DNA of 64,000 bases, from contig JAVTVX010000004.1 in the NCBI GenBank assembly GCA_033439265.1, forward strand, positions 10,458,201 to 10,522,200, given 5' to 3'. Below, in pieces: positions 11,661-22,586 of this stretch. Source of the stretch: Dillenia suffruticosa. Lineage: Eukaryota > Streptophyta > Magnoliopsida > Dilleniales > Dilleniaceae. Every line of letters starts with the position of its first letter. The stretch's first letter is position 1. The translations under genes and the position numbers were made by a program. Under the pieces are notes generated by a model, which worked only from the letters and a program-made list of their open reading frames with translations, searched no databases and was not told the origin of the DNA.

Positions 11661-12900
11661 GTTATAGAACTAAAATGTTGGGAAAAGTGGTTCCTAAAAA
11701 AAAAAAATTACCGGTGGTGGGAATTTTTGATATCATTTCAATAGAAAAACTACGGTAGGTTTTAATGTTTTGACATTTCTTTTGTTGGCAAAGTAAATCC
11801 GAGGACATTTACCTTAAATGTTGGGAAAGAATACATATATACATTACATATATAGAGAGAGAGGGGGAGAGAGAGGAGATTTCCCTATGTATTATTTAAA
11901 TGACATTTTACCCTCTTAGTCATAAGAACTAACACAATATATCTTTGGCACGAAAGAACAAATGAAATCTTTCGTGAAAATATTTTCTATATTTGTTTTC
12001 TTTTATTGTTGTTGCAACATGTTTTACTTCATGTGTTTTCTTCTACAGAAAAGATTCTATTCGAAACACCAATTGAGGATGATGTTGTTACATTTATCCT
12101 CAAATCAATTTCTATAGCATTTAAATACCATAGTTATATTCTTAGAAAAATATTATGATGATGATTAGACTGTTGAGGAGATTTCAGCAAATGTCTCGGA
12201 GGGTCACGATCCTCGTGAATAAGAGGCCATTGTTGCATACTAGTGCTCAACACGTAAAAAGATAATAACATGCTTTATTTAATAAGATTTTGTTTTTTTT
12301 TTCTTTTTATATACTTACCATAATAATTCAAAATATTTCGTAGGAGAAATCTAAGATAGTGAAGTAGATCTGACTACAACAAACATATATGTGCTCTGCG
12401 GCTCAAAGTTATTTGCGAGGTGGATAAAGGAATTAATAATTTTTTAAAATACTGTTGCTGTATTTACTAGTATCTTTTTAGTTGCCAATGATTTTATTTT
12501 AGGAATAAGAGATAGGATATCCTCTAACAGAATTGAACCTTACAAAACTACCATATGAGGAAGGATGGTTCATATGTAAATACAAATTTGTCAGTATGAT
12601 AGTCACATGAATTTTAGATATAATTTATTTCTTAGCAATTGTGTTGATCTTTTAATGAAAGTTTGTGTTGAAATTTATATATGTATTTTTTATGTATAGG
12701 AACAAATTGATGAAATGATGGCAACTCAACAAGTTATCTCAATGCAAGAGTCCATCAATCAAATTGTAAACAGAGTGTTCCTCAAAGTCACTGGCAAGGA
12801 ACTTGTGGGAAGAGTTAGACGTAAAAGGATGGGGTCAACATGAAAGAGTAGCCAGGGAAATCATCATCTTTTCATACAAAAAGCTAACTCTACGAAATAG
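11661..12900 (+). other. Segment unique to copy B
   Basis: About 1.2 kb lying between the PBS-proximal part and the shared interior of copia copy B. In copy A the equivalent place holds a different 260-bp segment. It has a GA-repeat near 11855-11878 and a possible CACTA-derived coding relic at its 3' end. Confidence 0.4.
12701..12843 (+). pseudogene. Possible CACTA second-gene (Ptta/TNPA-like) C-terminal relic
   Basis: An open frame beginning EQIDEMMATQQ and ending GKELVGRVRRKRMGST before a TGA. The GKE...GRVR...G pattern near the C-terminus resembles plant transposase proteins of the Ptta/En/Spm group, which accompany TNP2 in CACTA elements. The match is short and upstream exons are not recognised, so this is a tentative reading. 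Its position after the broken TNP2 gene would fit a CACTA split by copia sequence. Confidence 0.35.
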
Positions 12901-12934
12901 TTAACCAGGGTGCCTCATAAATTGAAGAAAACAA

Positions 12935-14358
12935 AAGAAAACTTGAGAAAGAGGATGAAATAGTACTCATGACCGATCTCACTTTTGGTATTGGCATGTG
13001 ATGTCCACCCCTTAGGCCAGAGATGTCTGGTAGAAAATTCGGGACCACCACTAAACTTAGCGATATAAAAAATGGAGATAACTAAAATTTGGTGATCGGT
13101 AAAATCCAAGAAGGCAACGCGTGAAGTACTTGCGCCACCCAAGGAGAGTGCACACGTGTCTATTTTGGAGAATCCATCTCGACGATGTGTGAGGGCACAC
13201 GCAGCCTCCATTTCTTCTGGAATTTTTATCAAAACTAATTTTTGTTCTCTTTGGATTTTTTTTTTATAATTTTTAATTTATTTTCGAATTTCAAAAATAA
13301 TTTTTCTAGATTTTTAAACTTAAAAATCGTTTAAAATTATTGAAAAATTATTTTCAATATTGAAAAAATTCTAAAAATTTTTATATGAGTCTAGAAAATT
13401 ATTTTCTTTTTTTTGGCTAATCAAGTGGAAATTTGTTTTTCACACTCATTATTTATTTGTATTTTTGCTCATTATTTATATTTGAAAATTAGTTTTGTAA
13501 TATAAAATTGTTTTAAAATTAAACAAATATTTTAAAAATAATCCTTTAGGATTTATTATAATATTATAGTTAGTTACGTGTCTAACCTAATTTTGTTTTC
13601 GTTTTTAGGGAAAGTGGTGATAATCGAATGCATTTTTAAAAATCTTTTGGCCTCTGGGGGAGAGAAAGAGATTTGATAATTTTAGAGTATTTGATGAAAT
13701 TGGATCAAATGTTGATTTACAAAATGAACTCATCTCATATTTTATCAGATCATGTTGAGATTATGGAAGAGAAACTTTTGGAATTTTTTCAATTAGGTCA
13801 TACCATTCGGGGGACGACGTGTACATACTGAGAAATTTGTTGCCTCCTTATTGGGTTAACATAGTTGATGAGTTGCTTGCCAAGAACGATTACATGATTC
13901 TTAATGATGTGAGACCATCGTTAATAGAAAAGTAGGAAGTAAAAAAATATAGAGACACAAATCAAGAAAATGTTATCTTAAAATATAAATAGTTCCTCAC
14001 AAGTGGTAAGGAGATTTACTCCTAGGGATAGGCTATCTAAGGAAATTGTAAATATGATATCCTGAATAGATTTGTCCTGAACATGATAATTTATTTATAT
14101 ATTTTATTTCACAGGTTATGACTATTGGCTAGGAGCGTGATCATGCAAAAGATGAAGTTTTATATAATTTTTTTTATGTAAAATTTCTTTTAAATAGTTG
14201 TTGGCTATATTTGTTAAATTATATGATCATGTAGGGAAAAGAAAACTAGGCTTTATTGAATGAAAATAAATGGATTTGTAGAATTTGAGTAATTCTCATC
14301 CAAAATTAAAACATTATTTAAATATTTTGTATGTTTAAAAGAAAATTTTGGACCGGTA
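12935..14358 (+). mobile_element. Copia element interior, copy B
   Basis: Aligns over its length with 5320-6746, with scattered substitutions and small indels. Past the point where copy A is interrupted by the CACTA element it continues into degenerate ~79-bp tandem units (about 14275-14434) and then gag relics. No plus-strand reading frame is intact. Confidence 0.65.
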
Positions 14359-14619
14359 GAATCTGAGTAATTCTTATCCATAATTATAAAATTATTTAAA
14401 TACTTCATATATTTAAGTGTGAGGTTTTTTGGTTGGAAGAATTTGAGAAACTCTCATTGAAAATCTATTAGATTTTGTAATTTTAAATTAAATTTATGAT
14501 GGTGATCTATTAGGATCATAGATGATGACTGAGAATCTAGTGAACTTTCGATTCTATACCTAATGTTGACCTATCTTGAATATTAATTTTGAAAAATAAA
14601 ATTATGTGTATGATATGAG

Positions 14620-15600
14620 CATTAATATTAGTGTTCACTCTCTTGAAAGGTATCATGCATGTCATGTAGTACTTTGGTACGGGCAATGTTGCTCCGTAGA
14701 TAAGAGAATAAGATGCTTACCAGGCATGAAAAAGGATAAATTCTACTATTCATACAACATTGGTTAGATCTGTGATTGATGGCATGATTTCTGAGTATGA
14801 GCAATATGTGACTGCTCATGACATTTAGGTGTACCTCGGAGTAAAATATAGAGGTACCAGTGACTTATTTTAGATAAATGACTATAGAGTTTGATACTGA
14901 ATAAAAGCAAGGTGGCCACAGTATCAAACAATTGTTAAGAGACATATCTAACATGATTAGAGAGTAGTAGGCAGTTAGTCATGTCCTCTCCAATAAATAA
15001 AAAATTCAAGTCTTGATCCAATCTTTTCCTGTTAAGTGAGAGCACCTGAAATTTAGTTTGAATCACAATAACATTGTGAAAACTTTCTCTGATGTTGCTC
15101 TACACATTGAGCTTGGGGATGAGCGGCTTAGTATAGCAAGATCTGGCAAGTGATGCTTTTATTGTAAAGTCTAGTTTCAAGTGAGTTTCAGACTTTAAAT
15201 ATGAGAGAGACTAAAACGAAAGCAAGAAAGGAATGGAGATTAGGACGGATCATAAAAGAACAATTCAAAATATAAGAAAAGAGTGAGAGACATTTATGGA
15301 TTTTTATCGAGTGTCTTCTAGTAAAAGATTGTTTAATGTGGAGAACAATGCTAGAATGAAGATGAGAGAAGTTGACACTTGTAAATTGAAATTACAAAAT
15401 GATTGAACTCTCACTCTGCATAATATTTTCTACGTACCAGAAATTCGATAAAATTTAATATCTGTTCTTATTCTTTTGAAATTTGACCATTTTTTTTAAC
15501 TTCCAGAGAGACAGGGTGAATTTGCAATGATAACTACTATTTGACGTGGTTATCATCCTGATTGTGAGATTATTAAGAAAGGTATCGTAGTTCCTAAATT
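14620..15600 (+). pseudogene. Ty1/copia gag-protease relic
   Basis: Heavily decayed coding DNA of a copia element. Around 14755-14830 the translation gives SVIDGMISEYEQYVTAHDI, and around 14980-15130 a Gag C-terminal pattern equivalent to EQVQ..IRSLP..WEH...N..HN (frame-shifted). A lone CFYC remnant of a zinc knuckle is near 15151. 15310-15470 resembles the region after the copia protease (KRLFNVENNARMKMREVDTC, then LHNIFYVPEIR). Multiple stops and frameshifts exclude function. It belongs with the PBS at 11551 by order and strand. No RT or integrase follows. Confidence 0.55.
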
Positions 15601-16159
15601 TATTGTGTTTATTCATTGAGATGCACTCGTAAACAAAATCTTTTAATATTTTTAAAAAATCACCGTGCTTCAGGTTATGGCAATTAAATTTAACAGTACC
15701 CAAAATAATTTGATTTCTGAAAAAACAAGGGTCATTTGCATATATCAGTCTTAAATAGAGGAAGCTTCTACAAAATATTTTCCAATCCAGAGTACAAGAC
15801 AACCATTGAAAAATGTTCCGTAGAAGTTAGCCATTACTAATGATACAACTTCCATGAAGATTTCCGGTGTCTAGCACAAGGGATACAGTTTTACAACAAG
15901 TTCAACGCCCCATATGGATGTATGATTTAGCATTCTAAAGAATATCAATTGTTGCGATCCATTAGCATGATGTAAATTTGACTCTGCCCTCTGATCACAT
16001 TCCTCCAGCTAGCTCTACATAGTGCAACAATATATCTTCACTTTGCATTCATTAAGAATCAGGATAAGAATCCAAAAAAGTTCACAAATGACATGCAAAA
16101 TTTCGATACACTTGAGACATCAGTCTTGAAGGTTCAATCATATGAGAGAGAAAGAGAGG
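15601..16159. other. Unassigned AT-rich sequence
   Basis: Probably the decayed tail of the copia element. No domain, repeat or RNA gene is recognisable. It continues at 19985 on the far side of the solo LTR. Confidence 0.4.
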
Positions 16160-16164
16160 AATCA

Positions 16165-16541
16165 TGTGACACCGATACTACGGTATTCGTAGAAGAGTAC
16201 CATTTTCAAAATATATATATACATATAAAACTGAGATATTCCTCAGTATTTATTATATAGAGAGACATTTTATTTATTTAACTTTGATTTTTGATTTTTG
16301 GGGTATTTAAATTAAATTTTTGGTATATTTTAATTTATCGAATCGACAAATCGAAGTAAACCCCATTCTTATGAAATTCGCATTTCTAACGAAATATGGG
16401 TGTGAAAATATATATGCATAAATATATATATAATTATTTATTTAGTAAAAAATAATAATAATTGGAGACACAACGTTTTGGGGCAAAATGCTGCGTCCCC
16501 AAATTGATTTGGGGATTAGGGTTGGAAACCCTAATCCCTCC

Positions 16542-16575
<34 letters not shown>

Positions 16576-19500
16576 CCTCTCTCTCTCTCCTCGACTTTTC
16601 GTTTCTCTCCCCATCGCATCGCCACTCCTCCTTCGCCGCAAGCTCTGCCGCCAACAGCCCACCACCATCATCATTATCATCTTCATCTTCTTCTCTTCTT
16701 CTTCTTCTCTTCTTTCCCTCTCAGTTTTTCTCTCACAGTTTCTCTCCCCCGCGATTTCTCGTGATCGCTCTCCCTTCCCATTCGTACACCGCCGCGAGCA
16801 CTACCACCAGTGTACCATCGTGCGATCGCCCCCGTGTACCGCATACCACCGCGCGTGACTACCGTTGCATCCCGCAAGCGTGTGCCTTTGCACGCGATCG
16901 AGCTACAGCGCACGATGACCTTCTCCTCCTGCGAGCCTCCACGAGCTTACCCTAGCGCTTGCAGGCGATCGAGCCATAGCACGTCTTTCCGCCAACGCGC
17001 TATAGCGTAAACAAGAGCACGACCCAGTCCATGATTGAGCGTGCCTCAGTCCGCGAGCACGAGCCAGGCCGCGAGTGCGAGCTAGGCTGCGAGCGCACCA
17101 GTATGCACTAGCACATGAGCACGCACCAGCCCGCGAGCCACTGCCTACCCGCAGGCCCATCAGTCGCAGGCCCGTAGGGTCGCCAACCTGTGGCCCATCA
17201 GCTCGCAGGCCTGCCGGCCCGCTAGCCCATTGGCCCGCAGACCTGCGAGCCCGTTAGCAGAAGCCCACTGGCCCACAGACTCGCGAGCCCGTTATAGCCC
17301 GCGATGGCCCGCTACGGCCCGTGAGTCTGTGACAGCCCACGAATCTCTACGCAGGTAACTGATTTAGGGTTTTGATTATGATCTAAGTGTTTATGACCTA
17401 ACAAATAAATCTTGTCTTGATAGGGAGCGTTTCAGATTTTGTAGGGATCTAGGAGACACTCGGACGAAGGTTTATGCTCCGAGAAAACCCTAGGTGAGGG
17501 ATTTCGGACTCATTCGATTTGGTTATCAAATTTAGGGTAAATTTAAGATAAGAAGTCTTGTATATACTAGAATGTAAACTAGATTTGAATAGAATGCATT
17601 TTCTGACGTTGTATGTGGTTAATTAGGTTAAGTGTAGGATTTTTTTATGCTATTACACGTGCAGAAATTTGGCATGAAGTAAAGTGCGTACATATGTGTG
17701 TTAATGCATAAAAGAGTAGGAATGAGTGCAGGATTTCCTGCACTAAAGGAGTCCAAGTGTGTACAGATTTTTGTGGTGCATTAGTGACCATATGCATATA
17801 AAATTTAGGGCATGAGCATGAGAAGTTATGGGTATATGTATGGTGATTTTGAGGTGAAAGTTGTGACCCTATATATGTGCAATGCCTTGGCCAAGTACAT
17901 TGGAGGGAACCCAAGTATAGCATGTTGTTAGGAGTATTGTGAATGGTGTTTAATAAGCAAAATGAAGGTTTATATGTAGGTATAAGGATGTATGATTGTG
18001 TGTTCATGTATTTCCAATATTGGTATATTTAAGTGACTTGAAAATGTGTAAATGATAAGATTTTACAAGAACATGTACGAGTATGCATATATGGTAGATA
18101 TATTTTATGGTGTTGCATTGGATAGATGAATGATGCATTTGATGGTTAATAGCATTATCTTGAGTTGGGTGTTTTCATGGTGTGTACCCTATGTTGCTAT
18201 TTTGATGATTTAGAAAAGACATTGGAGATGTTAATGATGATGTAAATAGTTGATGTTAGTATCACATTCATTGCGTTGGGTACCTCTGATAATGTGTGGT
18301 TGGAGTTGTTATTTGGATAGTTGAAAGGGATATTTAAAATATGACCTTTAATTCCCAAATGCTATAACACCTTTAATGTGTTATGTGTAAACTCTTATTA
18401 TAGTGATATAGTGCTTGATCGATTGAGCAAAGCACTCTTTCTTCACTTTGTGGTTTATTGGAGTGTGTGCTACCCTCTCCCATATAGTGAGTGGAACTTT
18501 GACATCTACTATTGATTGACAAATCATGTTTTACCGATTTTCAAACGACATGATTTTTATACGTATGAAAATTGAATGTTTAGATTTTGATAAGTATATG
18601 TACATATTTTATGACCATTGGAGTGTCTCCACTGCTGATTTTATAGATTATGCATCCATGAGTTTGATAATTGATATTGTGCCAACTTTTCACTGTATTG
18701 GCACATGGTTTTGAATGGATTTATATAAAATCTTTGGGCTGTACGCCAGGCCAATGATATGATACAATGCATAGGGCTGTATGCCCGGCCGATGTGATGA
18801 TATGATGCATGGGGCTACATGCCCGACCGACTTGGTGATATGGTGATATGCTTCCTCTAGCATTCCATAGCTACAAAGGATATTTGGTAGAGGCACCCCT
18901 TGTACCCGAATATGTTTCGGCCGGAGGTATTCGCCAGATCGTTATGCATTTGGATGTTCCAGGTTGACCCTCATCGGAGAGGATGTGAGTTTGCCTCTGT
19001 CTAGCACTGGGCAGGACATCATACACGGCCGACTATATATATGTATTATTATTATTAATTACAGGTTAGTTGGAGTAGCCTTTGGCCAACATTGGGGTAG
19101 AGAACCAGTATTTGATATTTGTATAGTGAAAAACTCCCAATGTGCCCGTTCTTGATCGAGGTAGACCATTGTCGGGATTGTTTGTTTGGCCGGTTCTACG
19201 TATGTGACTTAATACATGGATGGATGCATATGTTATTTTCTAATGTGTGCCTTGAGATATGTTTTACATTGAAACAGCACGTTATTTTCGCATACTTATA
19301 TTATGTTCCATGTTTTGACACTCCAAGTTCACCCTCGATATTAATAACACAATATCAATCCCCTCACTTGCTGAGTATCCTCCCATAGATACTCACCCCT
19401 CACTTTCTCCTCACAGGATTAGTCTTGGATTGAAGAAGAATTATTGTATTGCGATGTTGACTTGATAGTACCGGGTTTGGGTATAGATGTTACCATATCT

Positions 19501-19979
19501 CCCGCTACGATTATTGGAGATTTTAATTTGATAAATGTACTCATTTATTTATTTTTGGGATGACTGTATAATTTATGTATATTTATTTGTGAAACTCTCA
19601 TATTTTATTTGTATTGAGCCGATTATACGTATTTGAATATTACTTTGGAAAATTATTGTATATTATGTAAAATTTTAGGTCCGCTCGTTGTGGCGGCTAC
19701 TCATGCTCTAGTTGGGCATGACAGTAGAGGTCTGTGGTTAGGTTTGCTGGAAATTTTTATAGCCTTGCGTTGTTCTGGATGTTGGCTGTGGCATTGGTTG
19801 ATTTTGGAGAGGTCAGGATGACCATTTGTTTATTTTATAGGATGAATGTTGATATACAAGTCAAATTGTACTTGGGAGACCTCCGAAATATATGGAGATT
19901 TTGCCCGATTTTTTGTAAAAATATAGTCGACATCCAGGGTAACGGGTGGTTGCTCATGATCCCGGTTTGGAGCGTGACA
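16165..19979 (+). mobile_element. Solo Ty3/gypsy LTR, 3.8 kb
   Basis: It starts TGTGACACCG and ends GGAGCGTGACA, flanked on both sides by AATCA (16160-16164 and 19980-19984), a perfect 5-bp target duplication. There is no primer site or internal region, so this is a complete solo LTR left by recombination between two LTRs. It is related to the other gypsy LTRs (same ends, AACGGGTGG...ATCCCGGTTTGG near the 3' end) but clearly divergent and about 1.3 kb longer. It contains a CT tract (16540-16590), a GC-rich zone (16780-17340) and a minisatellite (18737-18851). Confidence 0.9.
18737..18851 (+). repeat. Three-copy ~38-bp minisatellite in solo LTR
   Basis: Three imperfect tandem units, each starting GGGCT(G/A)(T/C)A(C/T)GCC and containing GATATGAT or GATATGGT. 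The units differ at several positions, so the amplification is not recent. Confidence 0.7.
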
Positions 19980-19984
19980 AATCA

Positions 19985-21764
19985 TGCATTTGCAAAATCA
20001 ACCACATGTATCGTACATATCATTTGTAAAGAACAGATCAACCTGTGTAGTAACATGAAGTCAGTTAAGGCTACCAATACTAAAAGAAACTGATGACTAT
20101 ACATATGGATATATGCATAGAGAGAAGGTGCATGCGCATGAGAGAGAGAGAGAGAGAGATGAGAGAAGAGATGAGGAAGGAGGAACTGAAATAATAGGCA
20201 AACAAAAGGAAAGAAAACTAAGAAAATGGGATAATAAAATATTAGTAGGACCTTGTCCACAACATGCTACTCCAGATTTGGTCAACTAAATCAAGTTATT
20301 AACAACATATATGTTTATACTTCACAGATACCGGTTTTTGGTACTTCATTTATGATCAGATTGTGTTGCAAACATACTTAAACCATATATTAATAATTAT
20401 CAAAGCCCACGTTAGGCAGTAACCGGAAAGAGTAAACTAATTACAAAACCATCTTTTTTTCTTAACCTTCGCAAGTCCCTATAAATCCAACCTGCTATTA
20501 TAGATTCGGGCAACTTAATCAAGCTAGTACGTAGAGAACAATTTGAAAAATTGTGCAAAATGTCCAATATTTCAGATGAAGATATATATTCACATAATAT
20601 AAGATTATTTTACTTATATATTTAATTTAATGATTTGATTTGATGCAATATTTTAGTATGTACACAGATGTATATAGGTTTATTCTCATGCTTGGCTTTC
20701 AATAAAAGGATTATTCTACCAACAGAGACATACATTTCTTAGCCAAAAAGAAATTCAAACAGCACTAGATAACATAAATACATAATTAAGGGAATGAAGG
20801 TGAAGATCAAATCACTAATATAACATGCATGACTTGATCTTCAAATACAACGCCATCTTAAAACTTTTACGGTTCTATGATTCATAATAAATCAAACAAA
20901 TTCATAATCAAATGCCATGACAATGCCTCGATCATAGCAAAAAACTACAGATGAAGATAAAAAGAGGGGAAAAAAAGCAGAAAAGTCAAAGAATCAATAT
21001 GGTTGGTGGAGTGCCTAAGCACATCGGAGCTCTCTGTGGCAAATTTAAGCTCTAGAGAGAGAGAGAGAGAGAGCGAGAGCATTTGGGCATTTAGAGGGAG
21101 GGATTTAAGTTAAGAGGAGGCTTTTAAAAAGGTTGAATCCTCACTAAATCACCGATAAAAGGTTAAAAAGGAAATTAAATAATTGTATATGGATAAACAA
21201 AGAAAAAATAACTTTTAAATTTTTGTTGGAAAAATACAAAGATATTCTAGAATTTAGGGTCAAATACAAAAAAACTCCTATTTTTTTTTTAAAATATAAA
21301 AACCTCCATTCGACTATAAAAATATGTAAAATTAATATGGTTGGTGGGGGTAGTATCAAAGCGGCCGCCGCCATTTATCTCCATCATCATAGCTTTCTAT
21401 TGTTCTATAGTTGAAAATCAAGTTCCTATGACCTCACCGGCGAAACTTACTCATGAGCAAAAGCTTACAGAAGGAAAGCCTCTACAATTCAACAACATCA
21501 ATTGGCTACGGTTCTAAAACCTTGATGTTTTTTTGCCATGGTGTTGGCCACAACCATGGCTACCTCTCCCCTGGTGAGGGAAAGGCTTAGTCGACTCACA
21601 GTTAAGGGCTCCTCTCTACCTATCGGTGGTGAAGAGAAGCCGCCATTGCAGAGGGAAATGGTCCACCACTACCAAAATGCCGGCCGCCAAACAATAGTGT
21701 AGTTAAGGGCAACTACGGTGGCATGACTGCCTACAACCATGGCATTGCAATGTTGGGGCACACC
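19985..21764. other. Unassigned intergenic sequence
   Basis: 1.8 kb with GA microsatellites at 20141-20158 and 21055-21073 and no supported gene. 21360-21760 is less AT-rich and contains CCGCCGCCAT and several ACCATGGC motifs, but every frame is short and broken. It borders the copia LTR at 21765. Confidence 0.4.
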
Positions 21765-22320
21765 TGTTAGATCCTATATTACAAACCAAATACAAAAGTG
21801 AAAATAATAATTCGAGAAAAAGGATCGAATGTACCTCCGACCATTCTTGATTCCGATGATCTTTGGCAATTGTGATGGCGCCAAGGTGATTTTGGAACGT
21901 TCACAGATTCTGATGATCTCTGACAATTGCAATAGCACCAACTGGTATGCACAATTCTTCTAAACTCTCAATTTCTCTCAATAGATGTTGTGGAGACTTG
22001 AAATTGGAGTGAGGGACCCAATACACTAGAAATGGGTTTATATATACTCTCAACTATCAAAGAACTTTTAAAACCCCATAATTGTCACTCTAGAATATTG
22101 CAAGTTATAATGAGAATTTAATCAAATATTCATAACCGAAAACAAGATTAATTGAGTGGAGATTTGAACGAGACATCTAAATGTGGCCAAATGCATCCCA
22201 ATTCAAATCCCTTCCATTTTTCATCATATTTAATTCTTTTCCGGTTATATTTTCCTTATTAACTTTATTTTGAATGCATTAACTCTCATTCATGGGATTT
22301 GAATTTTAAAATTCATAACA
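21765..22320 (-). mobile_element. Ty1/copia 3' LTR
   Basis: A 556-bp LTR, TGTTATGAATTTT...GGATCTAACA on the minus strand, preceded by a purine-rich tract (GGCCAAGTGAGAGAA). It holds a minus-strand TATA-type motif near 22030. A related, truncated LTR lies on the plus strand at 51998-52502. Confidence 0.8.
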
Positions 22321-22586
22321 TTCTCTCACTTGGCCAAACAAACCAACTTGAAATCAAAATCAAGTCAATTTTGTATGAAAATAGAGTATATGACTCACAG
22401 TGACAAGTTCCCTAAAAGCGAGTATTGTCTTCCGTGTACTACGATACATTCAATTTTCTAACTTTATGGTGAAATTTACTTTTTGAATAAAGCTTACGTT
22501 TATTCGGGATCCAAAATTAATGAATTTATCTCAAAACAACAATATGTGTACAACTTTATTGAGAAAATTCAACTCTAAGTTTCATT

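Noticed and set aside
17640..18010. 120-residue minus-strand frame in the solo LTR
   Set aside because: No domain, lies wholly inside an LTR, and is not conserved in the other LTR copies.
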